A stretch of 16,883 bases of DNA, taken from assembly GCA_004151065.3 (NCBI GenBank), contig NWUY0300053242.1, forward strand, positions 10,763-27,645. Reading direction: 5' to 3'. The DNA comes from Larix sibirica (taxonomy: Eukaryota > Streptophyta > Pinopsida > Pinales > Pinaceae). Each line of letters begins with the position of its first letter. Positions within the stretch are counted from its first letter, which is position 1. Of this stretch, positions 7,012 to 16,180 are shown one piece after another. Below the pieces are notes generated by a model. That model worked only from the letters and a program-made list of their open reading frames with translations, ran no database searches and was not told where the DNA came from. Both the position numbers and the translations under genes were made by a program.

Positions 7012-7551
7012 TCATTTTGTAACCAAGAACAGTGAAGGGGAAATTAATGGATTTTTTAACCCATCCAATTGAAGGACAATTGGGAGATGATTCAAGAAGG
7101 AATGATTCTCAACCCAAGTCTTATACTTCTGCACCAATTGACTAAAGGAGGATTTCATAAGGAAATGATCTAGCCTCTTACAAATACCATCTTTCCCACA
7201 CCTACTGTTTGACCAAGTAGGCTCAAGCTTCGCTGGAGTAATATCAACCAAACCAATTCCCAAAATAAGATTTTGAAAAAAATCAACCAATGGATTTGGT
7301 CTAGCTAATGATCCCCAAATCTCAGCAGGGGACAAAGTAAATCTGAGATCCCCTGCAATTATATTTTCCACATCCAACCACCCCAATTCAACCAGATTAT
7401 TCCAAAATACCTCTATGTCTTTGTAAGCTCTGTAACAATTTAGAATGTTGCAGTTTAAATCAAAATTTTCGAATTTTCCATCGAGAAGGATTCCTTCTTT
7501 AGTTCTAAAAGGTCTAAAATCAGCAACCCAAGAATTCCATCCAGCTAACAT
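7012..7551 (-). pseudogene. LINE endonuclease (EEP/APE-type) C-terminal two-thirds
   Basis: A 179-codon open frame. Residues 66-83 (AGDLRFTLSPAEIWGSLA), 108-131 (KLEPTWSNSR..., KRLDHFL) and 150-163 (H.FLNHLPIVLQLD) match the exonuclease-endonuclease-phosphatase fold used by LINEs to nick target DNA. Two catalytic positions are changed: the Asn of the GDLN motif is Arg70, and the Asp of the SDH motif is Asn154 in LNH. The N-terminal part with the metal-binding Glu is missing, and an in-frame stop lies just upstream of the first Met. The enzyme would be inactive even if expressed. Confidence 0.9.
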
Positions 7552-7627
7552 CCTTGTCTTTTATTTACAAATGAATATCTTTTTGTTCTTGCTCATATTA
7601 ACCATTGGTTATCCTGCAATGTTTAAT

Positions 7628-7893
7628 GTTGGAAAGTCTTTATTTTGCATGCTTGAAGGGGGGATGGGGAGTCCTTTTCTCTTACATTGCTTTTAAACCT
7701 TCTCTTTGGATGTTGTCATATAAATAAGATGTTGGAAACTCTTCATTTTGCATGCTTGAAGGGGGATGGGGAGTCCTTTTCTCTTACATTGCTTTTAAAC
7801 CTCTCTTTGATCTTGTCATATGAATAAGATTTGTGTAGTATTTTTAAACCTTCTCTCTTGATCTTCTTATATAAATAAGATTTGTATAGTACT
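7628..7893. repeat. Tandem repeat, period 103 bp, about 2.6 copies
   Basis: GTTGGAAA begins units at 7628 and 7731. Both units contain TTTTGCATGCTTGAAGG, GATGGGGAGTCCTTTTCTC, TTACATTGCTTTTAAACC and ATAAGAT. A third partial unit (about 7835-7893) keeps only the TTTAAACCTTCTCT to AATAAGATTTGTATAGTA part. It starts about 75 bp beyond the 5' truncation point of the LINE. Confidence 0.88.
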
Positions 7894-10005
7894 TCTAATA
7901 CCATATGTGAGGAGGATTGATATCAATAAACATAAATTAGCACAACCACAAGCAAAGTGGTCATTGAACACTGATAGGGTAGCCAACTACTTAGTTTTGT
8001 GGAGATAATTGATTCTTAAACAAAAGCTAAACATTAAACTAATTAATATAAACATAAAGCTTATTTAAATCTTAATCAAGATGCATTNCTCCTAAGTGTC
8101 TAAATATCCTAACACTTTTCTTCAATTGAAATGCATCAATTACTTAAGTATGATGGTCAAGGATCTTGTATGAATAATTTATAGACCCTTAGGGAATCTT
8201 TTGGTGTTTCCTTGGAGTTTGAATTGAAAGAATTACAATGAAGTCCTTGGCCTTATCACTTGATGGAAGATTTACAATTGTATTACTCAATGTTCCCTTA
8301 TTCCATTCTTACATAACAAAAATTATCAAATAAGTTTAAAGAAATTTTTCTTGAATACCCTAACATGAAATTTTTCCTACTCAAATTCCCAATGATCACC
8401 ATGTCTAAAGGGAGATATAGAGAAATAGATGAAATATTTACTAAGACAAGCCAATATTTTCCTAATAACATTAGGCTTATGGAAGGTCCTATTTTTGTAT
8501 TAGTTAAATCTCTCAACATTGGCTACATATGTTCTGTGATATTGAAGCATTATCAAGCTTGGAGATGGAATCCTTTATGAACAAGCCAAAACAATGAATT
8601 GTTGAATGATCAAAAGATTGAAAAACCCATTAAAATCCATTCCTCTTCTTCAGTGAAACCTACATGATTTAGACATCAACTATGAGTTAATTTTCCTCAA
8701 GAGGTAGTTTTTGAGTTTTCTAGACCCCCTCCTTTTCCTATTTTTAATTCTCATCCTAGATCCTTTACACTGTCGCACACCTCTATAGCCTTTGAAATAA
8801 GTTTTTTAGATTAGATGGTAGATAAGCCATACTTTCTCACACACATTGTAACTTTTGCAAATAAATCCATTTGAAGATACATTTCTGGTTTATCAAAGGT
8901 TCAAATTGCTTCAAGGAAACCTACAACATTTATGGATGTAGAAATCCCTAGTTATATTATACCATAAAAACATGCAGTATCTCCTCCTTGTGAGTAACAA
9001 AAATTACAAAAGGTTGTTCAAACTAATATAAAAAAATGTGGATCCACCACCAACCTATGCCTCACCTCATTTCACTCATAGGATCCTCAAGTGGGGAGAT
9101 TCATTTGGCTCATAAAATATTCCACTTCCAACCCTTTGTCTTCCAACCTCTTATTCTCTTTTCCTTAACATACTTCACCATAGATAGAGAATTGGACTTT
9201 AATTTATATTGAAAGAACCTTTCTGGAAATTTATAAGATTTTGAATCAAAATTAACTCAAATAAATCATTGATGTGTCTTTAATTTTAATACTGGATGTT
9301 TCGTGCAAGTAGCAATACCATGTACAACCGGCCCTTGGGTAATAAGGAGGGAAAAAGGTGTTATGCTATAAGGCCCTTGAGTATAGCATTCAAATAATAA
9401 AAAGATGTGAACATTTATATTATTAAATAAGAAAGGTTTATTCACCCTAAATTCCTTACCCTAATGATAAGTTTAATTTTTCTTAATATAGTAAATATAC
9501 TAATTGAGGCTATAAGAATGTTCGTCATCTTGAAGTGTAATGAAATCTTAATATTGTTGGTTCAAAGTTGTTGTAGAAATATAGGGGAAAATATATGGAG
9601 ATGTTTATTTAATATATATGACAAGACACTCTTTAATCCTATGGGAGAACATTGAAAGTTCTAAGTGAAGAAAGTTTGAGAATATTTAATAGGCTAAGTG
9701 GTAATTATATTGTTGATGATGGCCTAGACTCTAACATAAGAAGAAAACATGGCACTACCTATAAGTAAGGTATTAAGAAATGGCTAGCTTGGCCTTGATG
9801 ATGGTTATTTAGTTAAAAATGTAGTTATTACTAAGACTCTATGAGCATTGATGAACAAAATTTTGGCTTTAGTTACATTGGCTCTAGTGGTGGTGCTGGA
9901 GTAGCTAATTAAACTAGTGAGCATGCCTCAAGTGAATCCAATCATAAACTAAAAGAAGGTGCAGAGGACTACAATAAGTATTAAGGACTGAATACCTATT
10001 TTCTT
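7894..10005. other. Unassigned AT-rich DNA with one ambiguous base (8098)
   Basis: No recognisable protein, RNA gene or element boundary was found on either strand. Short open frames (for example 8298-8519 minus, 8365-8580 plus and 9464-9655 plus) carry no domain signature. A weak open stretch at about 9850-10010 (with GFSYIGSSGGAGVAN) cannot be assigned. The stretch is probably old decayed transposon DNA, but nothing specific supports that. Confidence 0.4.
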
Positions 10006-10565
10006 TGTAAATGAACATTAGTCATGAAAATTGACCCAAAATTAAGAAAATGTAAATAATAAACCAAAAACAGTTAAATTATCAAAGACTCTAAATATTT
10101 TTCAAAAAGTAAATGCAGGTACTCCCAACAATAGATAAAGGAAAGGACAAACACAATACATACATGAAAGAAGAATTAACTTATAGTCATATATTTGAAT
10201 CCACCAAGTTTCGCATAAGCAAAATGTCCATCAAATCAGCAACAACTCCTCATGAAAACCTCATGCGAAGAAACCGCTCTCCTCCCAACCAACCCCTCAA
10301 TCATAGACCGAGAGCCCTCGTGGTCTCACTCATCAATACCAATATTTTCTACATTATTAATATTTCCTTAGTAGTTAATATAGGATCAATAATTATAATT
10401 TTTTAATTATCTTTAGGGGTGTTACATATTGCTCTCCTCCCAACCAACCCATAGTCCTCGAGGTCTCACTCATCAATACCAATAATTCCACATTATTAAT
10501 ATTTCCTTCCTAGTTAATATAGGATCAATAATTATAATTTTTTAATTATCTTTAGGGGTGTTACA
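10006..10565 (+). mobile_element. LTR-like repeat, copy 1 of a TGTAACACCC...GGGTGTTACA family
   Basis: The 3' end reads GGGGTGTTACA at 10426 and again at 10565 because the end is duplicated. It shares collinear blocks with 14455-15285: AATACATAC, ATTAACTTA.AGT, TCTCCTCCCAACCAA, TCATAGACC.AGAGCCC, CTCA.CAATACCAA. The proposed start TGTAAATGAAC at 10006 is only tentative. An LTR beginning TGTAACACCC and ending in its inverse GGGTGTTACA is a normal LTR structure with short terminal inverted repeats. No internal region adjoins it, so it is either a solo LTR or a fragment. The 97-codon open frame inside (10113-10406) is judged non-coding. Confidence 0.5.
10271..10565. repeat. Duplication of the LTR 3' end (units 156 and 139 bp)
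   Basis: Units 10271-10426 and 10427-10565 both run from GCTCTCCTCCCAACCAACC through GTGTTACA. The second unit lacks about 17 bp after CCAACC. Shared blocks include CTCACTCATCAATACCAAT, GTTAATATAGGATCAATAA and TTAATTATCTTTAGGGGTG. The duplication ends exactly at the LTR terminus, which may mean the event used the terminus or that two LTR ends lie next to each other. Confidence 0.9.
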
Positions 10566-10668
10566 TACTCTTCCCTTTGGGGAACTTCCCCCCGAAGTTA
10601 TATTCTCCATGGTGATAGTTTCTCAACATAGAGTAATATCACAACAAAATACAAGATTCATTTAATTA

Positions 10669-10764
10669 GTATAGTATATATATATTTAATACTATTATGA
10701 AGATGAAAACTCTTGTGTATAGTATATATATATTTAATACTATTACGAAGATGAAAACTCGTGT
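10669..10764. repeat. 48-bp tandem duplication
   Basis: Units 10669-10716 and 10717-10764 each read GTATAGTATATATATATTT, then AATACTATTA.GAAGATGAAAAC and TC.TGTGT. They differ at two positions. An (AT)n core lies in each unit. Confidence 0.92.
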
Positions 10765-10900
10765 GTAGCTTGGGTGGTTGGAAGGATTGATTGTTATTCT
10801 CTCCATCTAGGTTCAATTCTTCTAAGTGACACGATGCTCTTGTTGAGCCCCTTGGTAATAAATGTGTGGATTATGTAAAATCTGGCCATACCTTGATTCT
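10760..10900 (+). mobile_element. Possible tRNA-derived SINE head
   Basis: TAGCTTGGGTGG (10766-10777) resembles a tRNA/SINE A box and GGTTCAATTCT (10810-10820) resembles a B box. They are 32 nt apart, which is normal for RNA polymerase III internal promoters. The flanking words (GGTTGGA after the A box) are typical of plant tRNA-derived SINEs. The clover-leaf is not preserved, so this is not a working tRNA gene. The 3' end is not defined by an A- or T-run, and no target-site duplication was found. The resemblance rests on the two boxes only. Confidence 0.4.
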
Positions 10901-10902
10901 CG

Positions 10903-11888
10903 TGTTGGAATATCANCATGGTTGTTGGTAATTTTGCATCAACCAAAAAGATTATATTTTGATGTTGGTTTGGTTTGAATTAATGTTTTGAGAAATAAGT
11001 TGAAAATATTAGGCCAAAATTCAAAGTTTAAATAATTGATTTAATTTTTCTTGCAAATGATGTCGTAGGCAGTAGTGTAGGAGTGCATTTTAAAGTCTAA
11101 AAAGCAAAAGGCAATCATGGAATGGATTTTTTTGGTGTCACTGAAATGCATCATGGAGCATTTAATGATTTTTATAATTGTTGGAGCATCCTTTTCAATT
11201 ACATGAGCATAGCCTTTTCAAAGGAGGTAAAAATCATATTTTTGGAAGGATTTAATGTTTTTTCTAATTGGTGGAGTAACCTTTTCATTTACATAGAAAT
11301 ATCTTTTTCAAAGGCTACAAAAATCAGATATTTGAAGGATTTAATGCTTTTTCTAATTGTTGGAGCAACCTTTTTGGTTACATGGGCATAGCCTTTTCAA
11401 AGGAGGAAAAATCAGATTTTTGAAAGGAAAGCAAAGAGTCGTATTGACAATTTCTAGTGTGGAAAAAGATAGAGGGTTTTTTGGGGGGTTTGTGGTGAAG
11501 GGGGCATGGAATTTATTCATTGAAAAGATGGAAGTCATTATTGTTGCACGTTTGAAGGTATTTTGACAGCAGATGAAAACAAGAATTCATTGTTGAAGAC
11601 TAGAATAGTTTGCAAATTGAAGGTTGCAAGTTGCAAATTGCAAATTGAAGTTTGCACTTGAAATAGGAGATTTTATATTATTACTTATCATTGTAACCTA
11701 TTTGTATTATTGTTTATTAGTCCTAGAGACTGTATAATCCAATATAATCAGATTTATTAAATTTTGTAAGCATTTGTGCAAGTTTGGAATACAAGATATT
11801 GCATCATAGTTGCATATTTTCTCATTCAAATCCTTGGTGTTTGTGTTTTGAGCTTTCGAGAGAGGTTTTTGTGTATGCCCCTCTTGCA
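10903..11888 (+). mobile_element. Probable 5' LTR of a Ty3/gypsy-type element
   Basis: The 3' boundary is set by CA at 11887-11888, four bases before a primer-binding site. The 5' boundary is less sure: TGTTGG occurs at 10903 and at 10923, and either could be the TG start, giving 986 or 966 bp. The interior holds a three-copy 89-90 bp repeat, a TTGCAAATTGAA micro-repeat (about 11610-11655) and a TATAATCC-type region. The matching 3' LTR is not in the window, so the boundary cannot be proved by comparison. Base 10916 is an N. Confidence 0.55.
11160..11427. repeat. Three tandem copies (90, 89, 89 bp) inside the gypsy LTR
   Basis: Units 11160-11249, 11250-11338 and 11339-11427 each start ATTTAATG and contain TAATTG.TGGAG.A, CCTTTT, TTTTTCAAAGG-like and AAAAATCA blocks, ending in GAAGG/GAAAGG. 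Units 1 and 3 share details absent from unit 2 (GAGCATAGCC/GGGCATAGCC, AAAGGAGG), so the array is not a simple sequential series. Confidence 0.9.
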
Positions 11889-11892
11889 TCGA

Positions 11893-11904
11893 TGGTATCA
11901 GAGC
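11893..11904 (+). other. Primer-binding site matching initiator tRNA-Met
   Basis: TGGTATCAGAGC is the complement of the 3' end of plant initiator tRNA-Met (12 bases, then A where the tRNA complement would have C). It starts four bases after the putative LTR end CA. This is the standard minus-strand priming site of many plant LTR retrotransposons and fixes the orientation and LTR/internal border of the element. Confidence 0.88.
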
Positions 11905-11985
11905 AGGTTGTTCTTGAGTTTGCAGGTAGAGTTCCAAAGTGAAGTAGTTTCCAGTAGGACCTATGAGTTGTTATTTGTGATAAAA

Positions 11986-12680
11986 ATGCCTCCTACAGTA
12001 GCCTCACGAGGTAGGGGTAGAAACCCTCATGGTATGGAATATTTTAGATCCCTTCATAGGAAATTTCAAGCATTTCAATAAGAGTTACATTGAGGAGATG
12101 ACATTAGAAGAATAGATGAAAATGAATATTAAGCTTAGAGCGGGGAACCATTTGAAGAAGAAGCATGGGATGAAATAGATCCTAGAGAAATCAGTTTGCT
12201 TAGAGCCATTTCCAAGATTGGAAAAGGACCAAAGATGGAGGTATCAACATTTAATGGAAGATTAAATGCAGAGGAGGTCATAGATTGGATAAATGACATG
12301 GAATAATTATTTAAATTCAAAGAGATTGAAGACCCTAACAGAGTGAAATTTGCAAAGAAAAAACTAAAGAGAGATGCAATTATTTGGTGGAAAGAATCTA
12401 TCTTGAAAGAGGAAGGAGAGGAAAAGATAAAATTGTTGGATGGGATAGAATGGTAGAAAAGATGAAGAGGTAACTCATTCCTGTGGATTATGAATTGAAG
12501 TTGCTAGGGAATATGCAAATTCCGAGACAAGGAACAAGAACAATGAAAGAATACACTGAAGAATTCCACAAAGTCCTTATTAGAATAAGGCATATTGAAG
12601 CAAATATGGAGAAATTCACCTGTTACATCAATGGATTGAAGACTATCATACAAGAAGAATTAGCACTAGTGAGAACATAG
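11986..12680 (+). pseudogene. Broken gag of a Ty3/gypsy-type retrotransposon
   Basis: ATG at 11986 begins MPPTVASRGRGRNPHG, typical of the basic Gag N terminus, 80 bp after the PBS. The frame stops at 12080. After a shift, PFEEEAWDEIDPREISLLRA (from about 12148) leads into FNGRLNAEEVIDWINDME, a TAA at 12304-12306, then FKEIEDPNRVKFAKKKLKRD and IIWWKE. Another shift near 12440 leads to the open frame 12483-12680 (VDYELKLLGNMQIPRQGTRTMKEYTEEFHKVL...). This is the retrotrans_gag capsid domain. The zinc knuckle, protease and RT that should follow are absent; the sequence changes to a 39-bp repeat straight after the stop. Gag would build virus-like particles, but this copy cannot. Confidence 0.85.
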
Positions 12681-12682
12681 TT

Positions 12683-12799
12683 GATACATCTTGTGACACC
12701 AATGACTACATAACAATGATGGATATTACTTGTGACATGATAGAATTAATGCAAAAATTTGATACTACTTGTGACACAAATGACCTAATATAATTGAGT
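12683..12799. repeat. 39-bp tandem repeat, three copies
   Basis: GATAC/T starts units at 12683, 12722 and 12761, exactly 39 bp apart. Each unit contains T.CTTGTGACA. On the + strand, a frame different from gag reads DTSCDTND, DITCDMIE and DTTCDTND in successive units and closes at a TAA near 12791. The 13-codon period is in frame, but no start or family is recognised. Units 1 and 3 are the most alike. Confidence 0.85.
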
Positions 12800-13030
12800 G
12801 ATATATATACAACAACTAAGATGGTTGATTGTTGACTTGGTGGTCAACACCAACTCCGGGACTCGTGACATGGTTTAACAACCTTTCGTGTATCCATTAA
12901 CTATGGTGGTTGTATTAAAACCTATCAGTTCCACCTTTTGGTTTCATGGTAAATGTGGGCCAACAATTGCATCATAATGGGTTCCTTCATAAACAGTCTA
13001 ACATCTAGAAGGTAGATCTTGGGAGTAGGC

Positions 13031-14454
13031 ATGGTCAGTTAGGAAGGTTTCTCCACAAACATAGCTCCATTGTTTGATGAATCAAACTTGCATTATGGAG
13101 CATAAGGATGAAAACATATCTAATCTCTCTTGGTTTTAATATTTGGGAATCAGTCATGACTGGTTATACAACCCCAACAACTCCACCAACAGATGGGGTT
13201 GGGAAGAAGCCTAGTGAAAATAATGCAAAAACTGGGAATTCCATCTTATGTGGTATATTAGAATCTGAGTTTGTTAAGGTTATGCATTGTGTGTCAGCAA
13301 AATAATTTGAGGCAAGGCTTCAAAATATATATGAAGGTGATGACAAGGTTAAGAAGGCAAAGCTCCAAACTCATAGAGGACATTTCAAGTGTCTGAAAAT
13401 GAAAGACGAAGAGAATTTTGCATCCTATCTCCTCCATGTGGATGAAATTTTCATCACCATCAGAGAACTTGGTGAAAACGTTGAACATCAGATGATTGTA
13501 CAAAATTTGTTATGGTCACTCCCCTTCAATATTTGATGCATAAGTCTCCATTATTGAAGAAATGAAGGATCTTGATAAATGAACAATGAATGGAATACAT
13601 GGGATTGTCACTGCATATGGAATTAGAACTGAATAATAAAATCCATCAAAGAAAGAAGTAGCTTTCAAAGTCTCAAAGAAGATGAAGAACAAGGAACACA
13701 AGTCAAGCAATTTTTCCAGTTGTGATTCAGACGCAGAGGAAGCACATTTGTGAGAAAACTCAAAAAGGGATCTAGAAAATACAAAGGTAAGTTAACCTTT
13801 AAATGTTTTAATTATGGAAAAGTATTACATTTTGCTGCTAAGTGTCCATATGCAAAAATTGAAAGTAGTGATGATGAAGAAGACCATAACGCAAAGAAAG
13901 GAATCAAACATATCAAAATAATCACAAATGTGGAAATCATGAAAAGAAGAATAACTCTTATAAGTAGAAGAAAAGTCTCTACTCAAAATGGGTTAGTGAC
14001 TCGTCTGAAGAGATTAGTGAAAGCAATTTCGATAGTGATAGAGAAGAAACTCTCTTTATGGCAATTGAAACCAATAATGAATAAGACAAAGAGGAAGAAA
14101 TGATGGATTCATAATAAGAGGAAAATGTTGAAATAGATGGGGAAGTGACCTTGAAGAAGAACTCATGTGTACCTTAAGCAAAATAAAGAAGCTTAGGAAA
14201 AGCAATTTGAAACAAAAGGAGATACTACAAAAATATGAAGAAGAGGTTCGTGATTCAAAGTCCAAAATGTCACAAAGCCTTGAATAAATAGAAAATATTA
14301 TCATGAACCTAAATGTTTAATTAGGAGAAGCAATAAGGATAAAATAAGTTGTGAGGATACAACTAAAGGAAATGGAAGAAAACTACAAAAGGCTATAATC
14401 TAAAATTGTTTCCTGAAGAAAGGAACTAGAGAAAACAACTATTAAGTTGAATAG
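13031..14454 (+). pseudogene. Broken gag of a Ty1/copia-type retrotransposon
   Basis: The segment reads, with stops and shifts, LFDESN (about 13070), MKTYLISLGFNIWESV (13108), then LQNIYEGDDKVKKAKLQTHR and MKDEENFASYLLHVDEI (13320-13450). This is the UBN2/gag-polypeptide capsid domain of plant copia elements. A CCHC zinc knuckle follows at residues 19-32 of the frame 13750-14103, but its second Cys is Tyr (CFNYGKVLHFAAKC, codon 13813-13815). Downstream, joined from different frames, is an acidic and then Lys/Glu-rich coiled-coil-like tail (about 13980-14450), usual for this gag type. The coding trace ends where the LTR at 14455 begins. About 230 bp before it (12800-13030) hold no identifiable leader, LTR or PBS. 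Confidence 0.83.
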
Positions 14455-15285
14455 TGTAACACCCAAAAGCACATGGTAAGAAAAATGCAAGCAATAGACA
14501 CATGAAGAGTAAAATACGTCTTAATATTATTCATTTTCTTCCGCTCTGATTCATAAATTTGGAAACATTAACAAAAAATATAGCTAACTATAAAAGAGAA
14601 GAACATTCAAATACATACCTAGTCCGAAGGATTAACTTACAGTTGTACATTTCAATTTGGTAGGACGACCATGTTGCTCCTCCTGTAATGATGTGTGGGG
14701 AAACCATTCTCCTCCCAACCAAACCCTCAGTCATAGACCAAGAGCCCCCGATACCTGACTCAGCAATACCAAGCCAACCATGTCTCATCAACCACGTATC
14801 ATACACGAGACCTATCCTAACCACAACATTAAACCTCCATTTCCTCCAAACATTCCCCAAGAATCATGAGGAAGAGGAACAAGGAGCCCCCCCTAAAAAA
14901 ATACCTCTCCCCCTTCTCATTCCTCCAATTTAAGCTTTTGCAATCTTCCCTAGGATGGACACATGTCCACATAAAAAAATAAAAAAATAAAAAAATCCCA
15001 TGCAACAATCCCCAAAATAGATAAATTGCTCATATTATATATAGTTTATTATTTTCCCATTTAACCCCTTATTTAAGACTAATTTGTAGATTTATATTTA
15101 TTTATTAATTTATTTTCTTATGACCCCATGCCATTAAAATATTATTATTATAACCCTACATAGTCTAATACTATTGTGTAGGAATAGGACCCACTAGTGT
15201 GGCCATCACCATTATGTCACATGCCTACACCATAACCCCAACATGCTCCTTAGTACTAATGCAATAAGTGACAGAGGGCATTACA
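14455..15285 (+). mobile_element. Probable solo LTR, copy 2 of the TGTAACACCC family, inserted in copia gag
   Basis: It starts TGTAACACCC (14455-14464) directly after the coiled-coil coding trace of the copia gag, and a degenerate matching end GGGCATTACA lies at 15276-15285, giving 831 bp. The middle shares several collinear blocks with 10006-10565. Flanking five bases are AATAG before and AATGT after (three of five alike), so a target-site duplication is not convincing. No PBS or coding region follows. The 81- and 90-codon open frames inside it (14588-14933) on opposite strands mirror each other and are judged non-coding. Confidence 0.55.
14972..14996. repeat. Short (TAAAAAAA)3 microsatellite
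   Basis: TAAAAAAA is repeated three times with an 8-bp period, inside the LTR-like copy 2. It follows an imperfect GGACA..TGTCC palindrome at about 14957-14968. Confidence 0.9.
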
Positions 15286-15355
15286 AATGTATAAGTGTGT
15301 TTTGAAGATAAAAGAAATTATAGTGCAAGACACTTATCCCCCCCTTTAGTGTCCC

Positions 15356-15393
15356 TAGTGTGTTCAACAATATTTAGTGTGTTCAACAATATT
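15356..15393. repeat. Exact 19-bp tandem duplication
   Basis: TAGTGTGTTCAACAATATT occurs at 15356-15374 and again, unchanged, at 15375-15393. Confidence 0.95.
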
Positions 15394-16180
15394 CAACCCT
15401 TTAGAATGAAGCAGGTCTCACTTAAGGTAGGTATGATACTTTCTATATAAGCAAAGTTCATAATATTGAATATTTAATGAGGGTTGTATTTTGTTACTAA
15501 TCCTTTAAAGACATTCATTTAAGTTAATTAGGTAACAAGATGCATGCAAGTTATAACAACATATAAAGCATCAAGATACATCACAAAGGAAAACATATAA
15601 GCATAACAAGTCCCCATTATATTAGTACAATGAACAACAGAATATATCTCATGCACAAAACTCATGATAGAGAATATACGACTAACTACTAACCACTATT
15701 ACAACAACAATTAGAAATCCTATATATTTACATATATATATGAAACTATAGAATATTCTTGAATACATTGAAGAATTTGCCAATTGTAACCCACTCAAAC
15801 GAAAAGGGTTTGTACCTTTAAATACATTAACAAAGGACCATGGGTGCAAGGTGAAAATGATGAATAAGATGTATCCTTTGATTCCACTTACTCAAGATTC
15901 AATGAAGCCATATACTCAAGCTTATACAATCCCATAGCTTATGTAGATGCGCCATCTATTGAACTCTGCTTTGATCTAGCACCTAGTCAAAATTCACTCA
16001 TAAAAACTCCTTAACTACACTTTCCAATTCATCCTCGAGGTGGGTTCTACTTCTCACTCTTAAAAAATTGGACGTGGGTCTAAAAGTTATCTTATGATGC
16101 ATCTTTGGATCTATTGAACTTCTAAAAAATAGGATCAAAACTCTTGCTTTTTGGATTTTTTTTTCATAAAATGTTACTAA

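Larger units (their letters stand above)
4141..7551 (-). mobile_element. 5'-truncated, decayed LINE (non-LTR retrotransposon)
   Basis: Reading the minus strand, fragments occur in the normal order of a plant LINE ORF2: endonuclease (7551-7012), linker with an ALW..GDNNTRFFHNFASR block (about 6738-6648), reverse transcriptase (about 6450-5516), RT thumb and post-RT region (5326-5006), a GGW.IKN..WFGMALRLKGFWR block in two frames (about 4938-4830), and zf-RVT (4347-4273). The element ends at a T-run on the + strand (4141-4149), the likely poly(A) tail. The N-terminal part of the endonuclease and ORF1 are absent beyond 7551, fitting 5' truncation during target-primed reverse transcription. No RNase H end is visible. 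Several frameshifts and stops, plus three internal tandem duplications, show an old dead copy. Its exact family cannot be named from sequence alone. Confidence 0.85.

Noticed and set aside
9850-10010. Open stretch with GFSYIGSSGGAGVAN, possibly a transposase tail
   Set aside because: Considered as hAT-like or similar, but no diagnostic motif; stops occur within 25 codons.
10113-10406. 97-codon + strand open frame
   Set aside because: It lies entirely in the LTR-like repeat, crosses the duplicated 3' end, and the homologous copy at 14455-15285 does not keep the frame.
10766-10820. A working tRNA gene
   Set aside because: A- and B-box-like motifs are present but no clover-leaf arms or acceptor stem can be formed.
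8098-10916. Single ambiguous bases at 8098 and 10916
   Set aside because: Isolated N calls are assembly or consensus uncertainty, not a biological feature.
14588-14933. Overlapping 90-codon (minus) and 81-codon (plus) open frames
   Set aside because: Mirror frames in a C-rich part of the LTR-like repeat with no protein family signal.
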